A DNA stretch of 52,107 nt. Origin: a virus. The position numbers were made by a program, and so were the translations under genes. The DNA lies in IMG/VR virus record IMGVR_UViG_3300029448_000059, positions 1 through 52,107 of that record. The stretch is one strand, 5' to 3'. This document shows, piece after piece, positions 24,749 to 32,399 of this stretch. Position 1 is the stretch's first letter; every line of letters starts with the position of its first letter. The notes under the pieces were generated by a model. The model was given only the letters and a program-made list of their open reading frames with translations. It did no database searches and was not told the origin of the DNA.

Positions 24749-25578
24749 TAGGAATAATAGGTCAAGGTTTTGTTGGTAATGCAGTATATCAAAAGTTTAA
24801 AAATTTCTACGATGTTTTAACTTACGATTTAGATAAAGAAAAATGCAATTCTACTTTAGATGATTTAATATTTAAGAGTGAAACTATATTTGTTTGTCTT
24901 CCTACACCTATGAATAAGGATGGGTCTTGTGATACTTCTATATTAAATCAGTCATTATCTAATATAGATCTAATTGCCGACAATTTAGAAACTAGAAGAA
25001 CTATTATAATTAAATCTACTATTCCTCCAGGAACTACAGATAAATTTAATAAACAATATTCAACCTTAAATATAGTATTTAACCCTGAATTTTTAACAGA
25101 AAGGAATGCTATAAAAGATTTTGAAAACCAAAACAGAATTATAATTGGAGGACCAAGACCAATAACTACTGAGGTTAAAACTATTTTTAGTAAAGTATTT
25201 CCTAAATCTCATATTATTAAGACTGATTCTTCTCATGCAGAAATGATAAAGTATATGACTAATACATTCTTAGCAACTAAAATATCTTTTGCTAACGAAA
25301 TATATGAACTCTGCAATAAATTAAATATAGATTACGATAAGGTAGTAGAGTACGCAACTTTAGACGATAGATTAGGAGAATCACATTGGGGAGTTCCGGG
25401 TCATGATGGAGACTTGGGATTCGGTGGCCATTGTTTCCCTAAGGATTTGGCAGCGTTACTCTACTTATCTTATCAATATAATACTACTAACAGAGTACTT
25501 AAAGCTACACAAGAAACAAACGATAAAGTAAGGAGTAACAGAGATTGGGAAAAGATGAAAGGAAGAGCTGTCTCCTAG
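24745..25578 (+). CDS. ugd: Short UDP-glucose/GDP-mannose dehydrogenase
   Basis: This 277-residue protein has the NAD domain (IGIIGQGFVGNAVYQKF, FVCLPTPMNKDGSCD, IIKSTIPPGTTD) and the central domain (FNPEFLTERNA, EMIKYMTNTFLATKISFANE) with the catalytic Cys230 in GFGGHCFPKD. Typical enzymes are about 400 or more residues; the C-terminal UDP-binding domain is largely missing here. It may be a naturally short enzyme or use a partner. Expected product is a uronic-acid nucleotide sugar. It closes the glycan operon. Confidence 0.83.
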   Translation: MIGIIGQGFVGNAVYQKFKNFYDVLTYDLDKEKCNSTLDDLIFKSETIFVCLPTPMNKDGSCDTSILNQSLSNIDLIADNLETRRTIIIKSTIPPGTTDKFNKQYSTLNIVFNPEFLTERNAIKDFENQNRIIIGGPRPITTEVKTIFSKVFPKSHIIKTDSSHAEMIKYMTNTFLATKISFANEIYELCNKLNIDYDKVVEYATLDDRLGESHWGVPGHDGDLGFGGHCFPKDLAALLYLSYQYNTTNRVLKATQETNDKVRSNRDWEKMKGRAVS

Positions 25579-25588
25579 CTATTTATAA
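25579..25588 (+). promoter_or_regulatory. Candidate late-type promoter box CTATTTATAA
   Basis: Overlaps the end of the dehydrogenase gene region and lies 29 bp upstream of the ATG at 25618. Confidence 0.4.
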
Positions 25589-25617
25589 TGTAGTACCTCT
25601 ATACTAATAAAACTATT

Positions 25618-26007
25618 ATGAGTGAAAAACTAAAAAAATACGTTAAAGAAATTTTAAGTGAAGCAGCGAAAATTAAATTTGCAGGACATACCTTTATACT
25701 TAAAGTAGACACCAATGAAGATCCTCAGAAAAAAGGAGTTAAGGTTCAATTCTTACCTACTAAGTTTGGTACTATTACTTCTACTGAGCAGAATGATATA
25801 GCTATTGAATTAGAAAAAAGATTATCTTCTGGATTAGAGCAGTTCGATATGAAAGTTGAGAGAGATAGAAACCTTAAAGACAAAACTATTATAGGGTTCT
25901 TTATTTATATAGAATACTTTGATAGAATAATTAGGAAAGCTTTATCAGGTCAAAATCCTTCAGCTGAATATTCTCCTAATGATGGTAACGATAATGAAGA
26001 AATATAG
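25618..26007 (+). CDS. Hypothetical protein
   Basis: This 129-residue protein has an alpha N terminus (MSEKLKKYVKEILSEAAKI), then beta strands (HTFILKVDTNED, VKVQFLPTKFGT), a helix and an acidic tail. A late-type box precedes it, and it is followed after 3 bp by a gene for a repetitive-tailed protein, so a virion role for the pair is possible. No family recognised. Confidence 0.7.
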   Translation: MSEKLKKYVKEILSEAAKIKFAGHTFILKVDTNEDPQKKGVKVQFLPTKFGTITSTEQNDIAIELEKRLSSGLEQFDMKVERDRNLKDKTIIGFFIYIEYFDRIIRKALSGQNPSAEYSPNDGNDNEEI

Positions 26008-26010
26008 TGA

Positions 26011-26862
26011 ATGGTATTATATGGACTTTATCACAAAGAAACTAGTGAACGAGTATTTAAAGTAGATAACTTTGTTCCTGACGATCCTGTAGACAAAATA
26101 GAAGCAGGGAATCCTGTAGTAGCCAGAATAAATTTCGTACGTAAATTAAAACTTCCCTTTAAAGAATTTCAACAATTATATTCAGTTAGAAGAATAGCAA
26201 ACTTTGATTCATTAGATGTAAAACAAAGAGAGAACTTTTTACTTGCAGCTGCTATAGAAGAGTCTACGGTAGTAGCTTCTTACGAAGATAGAAGTAAAGT
26301 AAGAACTGAAGAGGCTTTTAAACGTAATCAAGGTTTAGCTACTGAAATGATTGTTAAAGATTTTAATCCTCACATGATGTATGATCCTAATACTGAAGAG
26401 GGAACAATGGCTAATACATATGAAGAACATTTAAAATTAACTGCTTTAGGGTATACTCATGATAAGCCAGTAGTAAAAAGAATTCCTAAAGAAACTACAA
26501 CTTTAGAAGTTACCCCTAACAAAGTATCTGACCCAACTAGGAACGATTTATTAGAAGTAAAAAGAGAAAGAAATAGAAATACTAACGTTGCTAGATATAG
26601 AACACAAGAAGATAATAGAAAAAGAGTAGAAGAAAAAGTTGATCCGTTTTCTAAAGGAGTTAAATTTGGTCCTAAAAAAAGGATAAACTATTCTCCACAA
26701 GGTCCTTCAACTAATAAATCAGTAATAGCTAAAGAAGACACAGTTGTAGAAGATATAACTGAAGAAACTATAGTAGAAGATCCAGGTACTATTTCTTATC
26801 CTACTTCCGGAAGAGGTAGTTTTAGTGGAGGTTCTTCTGGTGGAGGAGGCGGTGGTTATTAG
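26011..26862 (+). CDS. Hypothetical protein with glycine-rich tail
   Basis: This 283-residue protein has a mixed alpha/beta N-terminal half without a recognised family, a charged middle and a low-complexity C terminus (GRGSFSGGSSGGGGGGY). Glycine-rich tails of this kind occur in phage structural proteins and flexible linkers. It lies 3 bp after the upstream gene. Function unknown. Confidence 0.7.
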   Translation: MVLYGLYHKETSERVFKVDNFVPDDPVDKIEAGNPVVARINFVRKLKLPFKEFQQLYSVRRIANFDSLDVKQRENFLLAAAIEESTVVASYEDRSKVRTEEAFKRNQGLATEMIVKDFNPHMMYDPNTEEGTMANTYEEHLKLTALGYTHDKPVVKRIPKETTTLEVTPNKVSDPTRNDLLEVKRERNRNTNVARYRTQEDNRKRVEEKVDPFSKGVKFGPKKRINYSPQGPSTNKSVIAKEDTVVEDITEETIVEDPGTISYPTSGRGSFSGGSSGGGGGGY

Positions 26863-26885
26863 TTTTTATTCTGAAGAATTTTTCT

Positions 26886-26893
26886 TATATTTA
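26886..26893 (+). promoter_or_regulatory. Promoter -7 element TATATTTA
   Basis: TATATTTA in the context CTGAAGAATTTTTCTTATATTTA, with the CTGA element seen in other members. It ends 4 bp before the ATG at 26898; the -33 triplet is TTT, not TTG. Confidence 0.65.
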
Positions 26894-26897
26894 TTAT

Positions 26898-27305
26898 ATG
26901 GAGTATAAAAATAGAGTTAGACGAACATTTAATACTTACTACGATTTAAGAGTTAGAATTGTAACTAAAGAGATTGACCAATCAGTTATGAATAAAAGCT
27001 TATTTATTAATATAATCAAAAATCTTAAGGAGATTGAAGACAGAAGAGATTTCATGCAAGATGAAATTGGTATGGATATGACTTCTTATGAAGATAAATT
27101 TTTTGTAGTTATAGAAGATTTATTTAAATATAGCTTTAATAAGCCTTCCATAGGTATTATACAAGCTTTTCTATATGAAACTACTAGACCTGAAGAGTGG
27201 GACGGTACTGTTACTTTAGAAGTAGGAAAAAAAGGTACTAAAACTTATGACCTTAAAACTCCTGAACATCTATGGAATATAGTACAAATTCTTTCTAAGG
27301 ATTAG
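26898..27305 (+). CDS. Hypothetical protein
   Basis: This 135-residue soluble, alpha/beta protein starts 4 bp after a promoter box, predicting a leaderless early-type transcript. Segments LKEIEDRRDFMQDEIGMDM and FVVIEDLFKYSF are helical. No family recognised. Confidence 0.7.
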   Translation: MEYKNRVRRTFNTYYDLRVRIVTKEIDQSVMNKSLFINIIKNLKEIEDRRDFMQDEIGMDMTSYEDKFFVVIEDLFKYSFNKPSIGIIQAFLYETTRPEEWDGTVTLEVGKKGTKTYDLKTPEHLWNIVQILSKD

Positions 27306-27336
27306 TTGCCTCCCTGAATATTTATTCCTATATTTA
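27306..27336 (+). promoter_or_regulatory. Bacteroidetes-type promoter, spacing 20
   Basis: AGTTG at -33 (TTG 27306-27308), CTGA midway, TATATTTA at 27329-27336, 20 bp apart. It drives the zinc-ribbon gene at 27359. Confidence 0.82.
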
Positions 27337-27358
27337 TATTTAATTTAAAAACGGTTAT

Positions 27359-27757
27359 ATGAATACATCAGTTCAAAGAATTCAAATGCTTAAATGCCCG
27401 GCTTGTGGACAAATGACTTTACATCCTAAAAGAAAAGAGATGGGATATCATGTATGTGTTAATTGCTCAACAGCTAAACCTGTAGTTGGTATAACTACTG
27501 TAGAAGGTACCGGTGATCATACTTTCAACGATATTATTATTATGGATCAAGACAGAGCTAGAAGTATAGCTATTAAAGAAGCTGAATTAAAAGGAGGACC
27601 AGTTCATTTAGAAGTATTAGATTTCGATACAGACGACTCTGCTGTATCACAATCTGTTAAAGAAGCAGTTAATAATGTTCTTGAAGATGAAGAAAGTCCT
27701 TATAATACTTTTGACCCTAACGAGGAGAAACAAGGTATCGAGGGTATAGATTACTAA
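27359..27757 (+). CDS. Zinc-ribbon protein
   Basis: This 132-residue protein has CPAC near residue 13 and CVNC near residue 34, a zinc ribbon, followed by an alpha/beta domain (DQDRARSIAIKEAELKGGP) and an acidic tail. The YHVCVNCS segment is very like KVCVNCS in the protein at 38358, and both contain a 'D-x-x-x-A-R-x-I-A' helix after it, so they are probably paralogs. A DNA- or RNA-polymerase-binding role is possible. Its promoter is directly upstream; it overlaps the next ATG by one base. Confidence 0.75.
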   Translation: MNTSVQRIQMLKCPACGQMTLHPKRKEMGYHVCVNCSTAKPVVGITTVEGTGDHTFNDIIIMDQDRARSIAIKEAELKGGPVHLEVLDFDTDDSAVSQSVKEAVNNVLEDEESPYNTFDPNEEKQGIEGIDY

Positions 27758-28386
27758 TGGCTCGTCCTTCTAAAATATTAACTAAAGAAGATATAGTAAG
27801 AGCTCAAACTGTTACTAGATCTAATATGGCAGCTGCTAGATATCTACATGTATCTTATAATCATTATAAGAAATATGCTAAGATGTATAAAAATGATGAA
27901 GGTAAAACTTTGTTAGAAGCACATATGAATCAATCAGGTGAAGGTATACCAAAATTTACTGTAGCAGGTGATAAAGAAATACCTCTTATGGACTTATTAG
28001 AAGGTAAAGTCCCAATAGAACATTTTGATCCCAGAAAGATAAAAGCTCGATTATTAAGTGAAGCTAAGTTAGTAGAAGTATGTGATAAATGTGGCTTTGC
28101 TGAACGTAGATTAGTCGATCAAAAAATACCAGTTATTCTTAATTTCAAAGATGGAAATAAAAAAAATTGGCACTTAGATAATCTAGAGTTCCTATGCTAT
28201 AATTGTTCGTTTCTTTATGCAGCATCACCTATCGAAGAGAAACGTGCAGAGGCAATGGAAGACTACGTCAAAACACGTAGAGATGAACCCGATTGGGAAC
28301 TAGATCAAGCTCATATAGATCATTTAAAAGATTTAGGGCTGTACGATGAAGAAAAACCTGGAGATGAATACATCTCAAGATTATAA
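27757..28386 (+). CDS. HTH protein with degenerate HNH/zinc domain
   Basis: This 209-residue protein has an N-terminal helix-turn-helix-like segment (TRSNMAAARYLHVSYNHYKKY). Around residues 108-150 it has CDKCGF ... HLDNLEFLCYNCS, which keeps the four zinc cysteines and the 'NL.fLC.NC' of HNH nucleases. The first catalytic His is replaced (ILNFKDG instead of L.H.dG), and the final His is replaced by Ser. It is probably a DNA-binding, non-cutting relative, perhaps a regulator. It overlaps the zinc-ribbon gene by one base. Confidence 0.68.
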   Translation: MARPSKILTKEDIVRAQTVTRSNMAAARYLHVSYNHYKKYAKMYKNDEGKTLLEAHMNQSGEGIPKFTVAGDKEIPLMDLLEGKVPIEHFDPRKIKARLLSEAKLVEVCDKCGFAERRLVDQKIPVILNFKDGNKKNWHLDNLEFLCYNCSFLYAASPIEEKRAEAMEDYVKTRRDEPDWELDQAHIDHLKDLGLYDEEKPGDEYISRL

Positions 28387-28400
28387 AACTATTTATTAGC

Positions 28401-28550
28401 ATGGCACAGAAAAAAAATAATAAATTTTCTACCTGGAAAAAACGAAAGCCATTAGAACGAAAAGTTGCAGACGATCTAGTCAAACAATCTGAGAAGAACG
28501 ATAAACTCAGAGAAAAAAACATAGGTAAAGGTTTCCTAGACTTATTTTAA
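28401..28550 (+). CDS. Small basic protein
   Basis: This 49-residue protein (start MAQKKNNKFSTWKKRKPLERK, end GKGFLDLF) has a hydrophobic-acidic C terminus. It starts 14 bp after the previous stop. A CTATTTATTA box at 28389-28398 lies too close to act as its promoter but could serve the next gene at 28564. The LDLF end resembles clamp-binding tails, but this is only suggestive. Confidence 0.6.
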   Translation: MAQKKNNKFSTWKKRKPLERKVADDLVKQSEKNDKLREKNIGKGFLDLF

Positions 28551-28563
28551 CTAAAACTATTTT

Positions 28564-29157
28564 ATGAAAAACTTATCATTAACTGTTATAGTGAGCTTGC
28601 TGTCTACATTTGTGATGGCGTTTACGATGTATAGTCGAGAAGAAGTAGAACCATTAGAAGAACCCCCGTCGAGGCCTTTGGCCTTAGAAAATTTAACCCC
28701 AGTAAAAATAGAAGCTCCAAGATTGGAGATCATAATAAAAGATCATAATAAATTCTTAGAAGATATAGGATTTAGAGAATCATCTAATAACTATCATGCA
28801 GTAAATCAATTTGGGTACTTGGGTAAGTACCAATTTGGTAGAAGGACTCTTGATGGTTTAGGTTACAAAGATGTAACTAATAGAGAGTTTTTAGAGAGTC
28901 ATTCTTTACAAGAAGAAGCTATGTATGCTTTACTTAATCATAACAGAAAAATACTTAGAAGACAGATTAACAAGTATGTTGGGACAACAGTAGCAGGAAT
29001 ATATATTACTGAATCAGGTTTATTAGCAGCAGCTCATTTAGCTGGTCCTGGTAATGTAAGAAAGTTTCTTAGAAAAGGATACGAATTTAAAGACGGAAAT
29101 GGAACTAAAATGACTTCTTATATGGTAAAATTTAGTAACTATAAGTTGGAATTCTGA
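28564..29157 (+). CDS. Lysozyme/transglycosylase-like virion or lysis protein
   Basis: This 197-residue protein has an N-terminal signal-anchor helix (residues 5-22), a proline-rich linker and a lysozyme-fold domain: GFRESSNNYHAVNQFGYLGKYQFG holds the likely catalytic Glu followed by the G.yQF motif of SLT-type enzymes. A later ITESGLLAAAHLAGPGNVRKFL helix is also typical. It may be a tail-associated peptidoglycan hydrolase used during entry, separate from the lysis endolysin at 8526. Confidence 0.75.
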   Translation: MKNLSLTVIVSLLSTFVMAFTMYSREEVEPLEEPPSRPLALENLTPVKIEAPRLEIIIKDHNKFLEDIGFRESSNNYHAVNQFGYLGKYQFGRRTLDGLGYKDVTNREFLESHSLQEEAMYALLNHNRKILRRQINKYVGTTVAGIYITESGLLAAAHLAGPGNVRKFLRKGYEFKDGNGTKMTSYMVKFSNYKLEF

Positions 29158-29176
29158 TTTGAAGTTCTTATATTTA
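29146..29176 (+). promoter_or_regulatory. Bacteroidetes-type promoter, spacing 20
   Basis: AGTTG (TTG 29146-29148), CTGA, and TATATTTA at 29169-29176, 20 bp apart. The -33 region lies within the end of the upstream gene. Confidence 0.82.
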
Positions 29177-29197
29177 TAGTATATAAAAATAAAGGTT

Positions 29198-29389
29198 ATG
29201 ATGAAAATAAAAGATTTAAAAGTAGGTAATCACTTCCAGATGGAAGGGTTAGATGTTGATGGCAAACAAGTATTTGCTAATTGTACTTTAAGATCCTATA
29301 ATGGAATGAATAAATACGTTGTAGAATCGGATGGTATTACTATACTATATGATGGTGATGATGAAGTTGTTAGTGAAGTATATAATTAA
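29198..29389 (+). CDS. Small hypothetical beta protein
   Basis: This 63-residue protein consists mainly of short strands (KVGNHFQMEGLDVDGKQVF), with an SH3-like feel but no firm match. It starts in ATAAAGGTTATGATG; either of the two tandem ATGs could be used. Promoter directly upstream. Confidence 0.7.
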   Translation: MMKIKDLKVGNHFQMEGLDVDGKQVFANCTLRSYNGMNKYVVESDGITILYDGDDEVVSEVYN

Positions 29390-29395
29390 AAGGTT

Positions 29396-29713
29396 ATGGC
29401 AGAGAAAGGTGGATTAGAACAGCAGAATCTTATTAACGAATATAACGTTGCAGGTTCTTTAGAGATTTTTATGAATGACGAATGGCGTAGAGTTACTTCT
29501 AAAGACTTCAGATCTTTTAATGGACCTCGTAAGATAACTGAACCTCAATATACTGAGTTAGGTAACGTAGATGTTCCTATGATGACCTATGAATATTTTG
29601 GCCCAGTTTATGCATGGGGTACTAATAACGTAATAGATTATTCTGATACTGGATCGTTAGAGAAAGGTAAAGTATGGGATAAAGCTAGAAAAATATCAGA
29701 AAGCCGTGGTTAA
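29396..29713 (+). CDS. Hypothetical protein
   Basis: This 105-residue protein starts in TAAAAGGTTATGG, 6 bp after the previous stop. Beta-rich middle (LEIFMNDEWRRVTSKDF) and VDVPMMTYEYFGPVYAWG. No family recognised. It overlaps the next gene by 8 bp. Confidence 0.68.
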   Translation: MAEKGGLEQQNLINEYNVAGSLEIFMNDEWRRVTSKDFRSFNGPRKITEPQYTELGNVDVPMMTYEYFGPVYAWGTNNVIDYSDTGSLEKGKVWDKARKISESRG

Positions 29714-30002
29714 ATTACATTTTAATAGTCCGGAAGAATTTGAAACTCTTTTTAAATCAAGAGATATTAGGGTAGTTAATGCCATTGTAGCTGCAATTAA
29801 AGAAGCGATGTCAAAAAATGCTCGTACTGCTAAAATGTTCGAAGTAAGTTTTGAAGGAGCCGAAGAAGCATACGAAATATGCCTTGCCCAAAAGCAATGG
29901 CAACATGCTCTCAAATCTAGTTTAGATTATTACCATAAACACAACTTAGTGAACGAACAGATCGATACTTGGGAACTATTAGAAATAGTAAAAACTTGGT
30001 AA
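29706..30002 (+). CDS. Hypothetical helical protein
   Basis: This 98-residue protein has a GTG start overlapping the upstream gene by 8 bp. Mostly helical (VVNAIVAAIKEAMSKNART, EEAYEICLAQKQWQHALKS). No family recognised. Confidence 0.68.
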   Translation: MVKLHFNSPEEFETLFKSRDIRVVNAIVAAIKEAMSKNARTAKMFEVSFEGAEEAYEICLAQKQWQHALKSSLDYYHKHNLVNEQIDTWELLEIVKTW

Positions 30003-30019
30003 ATTAACTTAAAAAAAAG

Positions 30020-30050
30020 TTGCGTTACTGAGATAAAGTTCTTATATTTA
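30020..30050 (+). promoter_or_regulatory. Bacteroidetes-type promoter, spacing 20
   Basis: AGTTG (TTG 30020-30022), CTGA, TATATTTA at 30043-30050, followed by the AAAAGGTTAT leader of the DUF932 gene. Confidence 0.84.
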
Positions 30051-30079
30051 TACTATATAAAAATTAAAAGGTTATAATT

Positions 30080-30907
30080 ATGAAAGACGTTATGTTAAGT
30101 TTCGGTAAAGGTTTAGATGGATACCTTACCAAAGATCAAATTAGAAATTCCTCTCCATTAGTATTTGCAGATGCGCCTACTAACCCTGATGTTAGTAAAA
30201 GGTATCTTTTTGTTAATACTGAAACTATTATAGATGACCTAGAAAAGCTAGGTTGGTTACCAGTTCAAGCTGCTCAAAGAAAGAGTAGAAAAGAAGGTAG
30301 TACTATATTTAGTAAGCACATGGTTGCTTTTCAGAATCCTAATATTAAAATTACCTCTGAAGATGGTGATGATGCTTATCCTAGAATTTTATTGACTAAT
30401 AGTCATGACGGTATGCAGGCATTTAAGTTTAGTGTTGGTATATTTAGATTGGTATGTAGTAATGGTTTAGTAGTTGCTGATGAAAAGTTCAGTGAATTTA
30501 AAATCAAACATAAGGGATATTCTTTCGCTGAGTTAAGAAATGTAGTTAAGCAAGCTGTAAAAGATCTTCCTAATAGAGTTCAGGTAATGAATGATATGAA
30601 AAATAGAATCTTAACTGAAGATGAGAAAAGAAAAATGGCTTTAGATGCTATGTTAATTAGAGCTGGAGTAAAAGAGCTTCAATATGATGAAGAAACTTTA
30701 ACTGATATTTTAGAACCTAAGAGAGAAGCTGATAAAGGAAATGATCTATGGAGAGTGTTTAATGTAGTTCAAGAGAAGATAACTCAGGGAGACTTTCATG
30801 CTGCTTTAACTGGAGCTAAAGTTAGAAAGGTTAGAAAGATTAAGTCTTTTGAGAAAGATCTTAAAGTTAATAAAGAATTATTTAAGTTAGCTACCGCCCT
30901 AGTTTAG
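30080..30907 (+). CDS. DUF932-family phage/plasmid protein
   Basis: This 275-residue protein has the DUF932 landmarks in order: LLTNSHDGMQAFKFSVGIFRLVCSNGLVV in the middle, preceded by a conserved N-terminal alpha/beta region and followed by helices. Family members occur widely on phages and plasmids, usually without known role; some neighbour replication or recombination genes. It has its own strong promoter. A leader variant, AAAGGTTATAATTATG, moves the usual start signal 6 bp upstream. Confidence 0.8.
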   Translation: MKDVMLSFGKGLDGYLTKDQIRNSSPLVFADAPTNPDVSKRYLFVNTETIIDDLEKLGWLPVQAAQRKSRKEGSTIFSKHMVAFQNPNIKITSEDGDDAYPRILLTNSHDGMQAFKFSVGIFRLVCSNGLVVADEKFSEFKIKHKGYSFAELRNVVKQAVKDLPNRVQVMNDMKNRILTEDEKRKMALDAMLIRAGVKELQYDEETLTDILEPKREADKGNDLWRVFNVVQEKITQGDFHAALTGAKVRKVRKIKSFEKDLKVNKELFKLATALV

Positions 30908-30916
30908 GGTTGGTAG

Positions 30917-30947
30917 TTGATTAACTGAGATATTTTTGTTATATTAT
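30917..30947 (+). promoter_or_regulatory. Bacteroidetes-type promoter, spacing 20
   Basis: AGTTG (TTG 30917-30919), CTGA, TATATTAT at 30940-30947; drives the HNH endonuclease gene. Confidence 0.78.
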
Positions 30948-30968
30948 TAATTAAATAAATGTTATATT

Positions 30969-31385
30969 ATGTATTCAAGTGCAAAAAAATTACCTAGTGT
31001 AGAAATTTTAAATGAGTTATTAAAAGTAGACCCTTCTTCTTTTTCAGGTCTAACCTGGAAAGTAGATAGAAGAGGAACAGCTAAAGCTGGAACTAAAGCA
31101 GGTTCCAAAGGATTTACAGGTACTGGAATTCCTTTCTGGCGAGTTAGAGTTAACGGTGTTGAATATCTGACCTCCAGAGTTATATGGAAAATGGTTACTG
31201 GTAAAGATCCAGATCAGGTTATAGATCATATCGATAACAACCCTTTAAATAATGATATTTCTAATCTTAGAGATGTTACTCAAACAGAGAATTTATTAAA
31301 CCGTAGAGATTTTAAATTAAGAAATACAAATGATAGAAGTTTTAAAACATATTTTAGGAATCTGTGGGGAGCATTGGCATCCTAA
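30969..31385 (+). CDS. HNH homing-type endonuclease
   Basis: This 138-residue protein has VIDHIDNNPLNNDISNLRDVTQTEN, the HNH_3 core with His, Asn and the second Asn. An N-terminal strand region (FWRVRVNGVEYLTSRVIWKMVTG) is typical of phage free-standing HNH enzymes of the T7 gp3.8 kind. Such genes are selfish elements that spread between related phages. It has its own promoter and sits between the DUF932 gene and small genes. Confidence 0.87.
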   Translation: MYSSAKKLPSVEILNELLKVDPSSFSGLTWKVDRRGTAKAGTKAGSKGFTGTGIPFWRVRVNGVEYLTSRVIWKMVTGKDPDQVIDHIDNNPLNNDISNLRDVTQTENLLNRRDFKLRNTNDRSFKTYFRNLWGALAS

Positions 31386-31491
31386 TTTCATAACCTTAAC
31401 CGCCGGCTCTCCAGTTTTCCTAGCAACTATCCACTATGTTAAATGTAAATGTGGTGGATGGTTTAATCATAAAAAAAATTGTAAAAAATGA
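31330..31491 (+). CDS. Small Cys/His-rich protein
   Basis: This 53-residue protein overlaps the end of the HNH gene by 56 bp in another frame. ICGEHWHPNFITL at the N terminus and VKCKCGGWFNHKKNCKK at the C terminus give four cysteines and several histidines, plausible metal ligands. It overlaps the next gene by four bases. The long overlap could mean the HNH gene invaded here. Confidence 0.55.
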   Translation: MIEVLKHILGICGEHWHPNFITLTAGSPVFLATIHYVKCKCGGWFNHKKNCKK

Positions 31492-31664
31492 ACTTAAAAG
31501 AATTTTTACTTAAATGGAATGCTATTATTATAGCGTTGATTTGTCTTCTTTATTCGGTAGGCTTAGGTCTTTCCGGAAACACCGAAGAAGCTCAGTACTC
31601 TGCTCATTGGCCTGGTACTATTTTATTATTTAGTATTGCTATTAATCAAGCATTACGAAGGTGA
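31488..31664 (+). CDS. Small membrane protein
   Basis: This 58-residue protein has two hydrophobic helices (IIIALICLLYSVGLGL and GTILLFSIAINQAL). It overlaps both neighbours by four bases (ATGA and GTGA), indicating translational coupling. Function unknown. Confidence 0.65.
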   Translation: MNLKEFLLKWNAIIIALICLLYSVGLGLSGNTEEAQYSAHWPGTILLFSIAINQALRR

Positions 31665-32395
31665 GAATAATATGGGCTTATAGTAAAGATTATAAAAAAG
31701 GCAATAAGAATAATAGATTGCCTCATGAATATATTCAATACCTATTTAGAAAAGCTATAAAAATAGCTCCAGATTCGTATGAAAAGATAGTATACACTGA
31801 AGAAGAAAACTTTCCTATATTTTCAGATTTAGGAGTTAGTTTTATACCTCTTAAGAAGAAACCTTTTACATTTTTAGCTGACTTAAAATTTGATATAGCA
31901 GATCAGCTATCTGGAGAATTTTTAATATCAGATGGAGATTTATTTATTGAAAAAGAACTTGAATTAAAAGTTAAGCCTAAGATTGCATTTGAAGCAATAG
32001 TAGAAAAAGATCACCCTAATGTTCTTAAATTTAAACAAATATTAATTGATAAAGGAATAACCAAAATACAACCTTACTGGAATATAGAGAATAATTCATC
32101 AATAAATTTAGGATTAATGTACTTTAACGATGATAAAATTAAGGATGATTATATAAAAGAATTTAGAAAAGTACAAATTTTCTATAATCATTATATAGAA
32201 CCTGAATATAAATTTAATGAGAAAGGTATTCAATTTTCTACTTGTGGTTCACAGATGTTTTCTATGCAATATTTTTTAGGAAAAGATATAACACCTCATT
32301 ACTTTATCCCAGAAGCAAATATTACACATTTAGCAGCAGAAAGAAAAGATAGACTCTTATCAGAGTTTAGTAAAAATACTAAAACAATAATTTAA
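31661..32395 (+). CDS. Putative GT-A-fold sugar transferase-like protein
   Basis: This 244-residue protein has a GTG start overlapping the upstream stop. It has MRIIWAYSKDYKKGNK at the N terminus, LISDGDLFI as a DXD-type site and LGLMYFNDDKIKDDYIKEF, parallel to IGFLYFTNIELKERFIELY in the protein at 1731. It is probably a nucleotide-diphospho-sugar transferase fold with unknown substrate. It lies outside the main glycan operon. Confidence 0.6.
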   Translation: MRIIWAYSKDYKKGNKNNRLPHEYIQYLFRKAIKIAPDSYEKIVYTEEENFPIFSDLGVSFIPLKKKPFTFLADLKFDIADQLSGEFLISDGDLFIEKELELKVKPKIAFEAIVEKDHPNVLKFKQILIDKGITKIQPYWNIENNSSINLGLMYFNDDKIKDDYIKEFRKVQIFYNHYIEPEYKFNEKGIQFSTCGSQMFSMQYFLGKDITPHYFIPEANITHLAAERKDRLLSEFSKNTKTII

Positions 32396-32399
32396 TAGT

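Noticed and set aside
12732-25578. Bacterial chromosomal LPS locus caught by misassembly
   Set aside because: Base composition, overlapping gene style and absence of bacterial housekeeping genes match the flanking phage sequence; read mapping would settle it.
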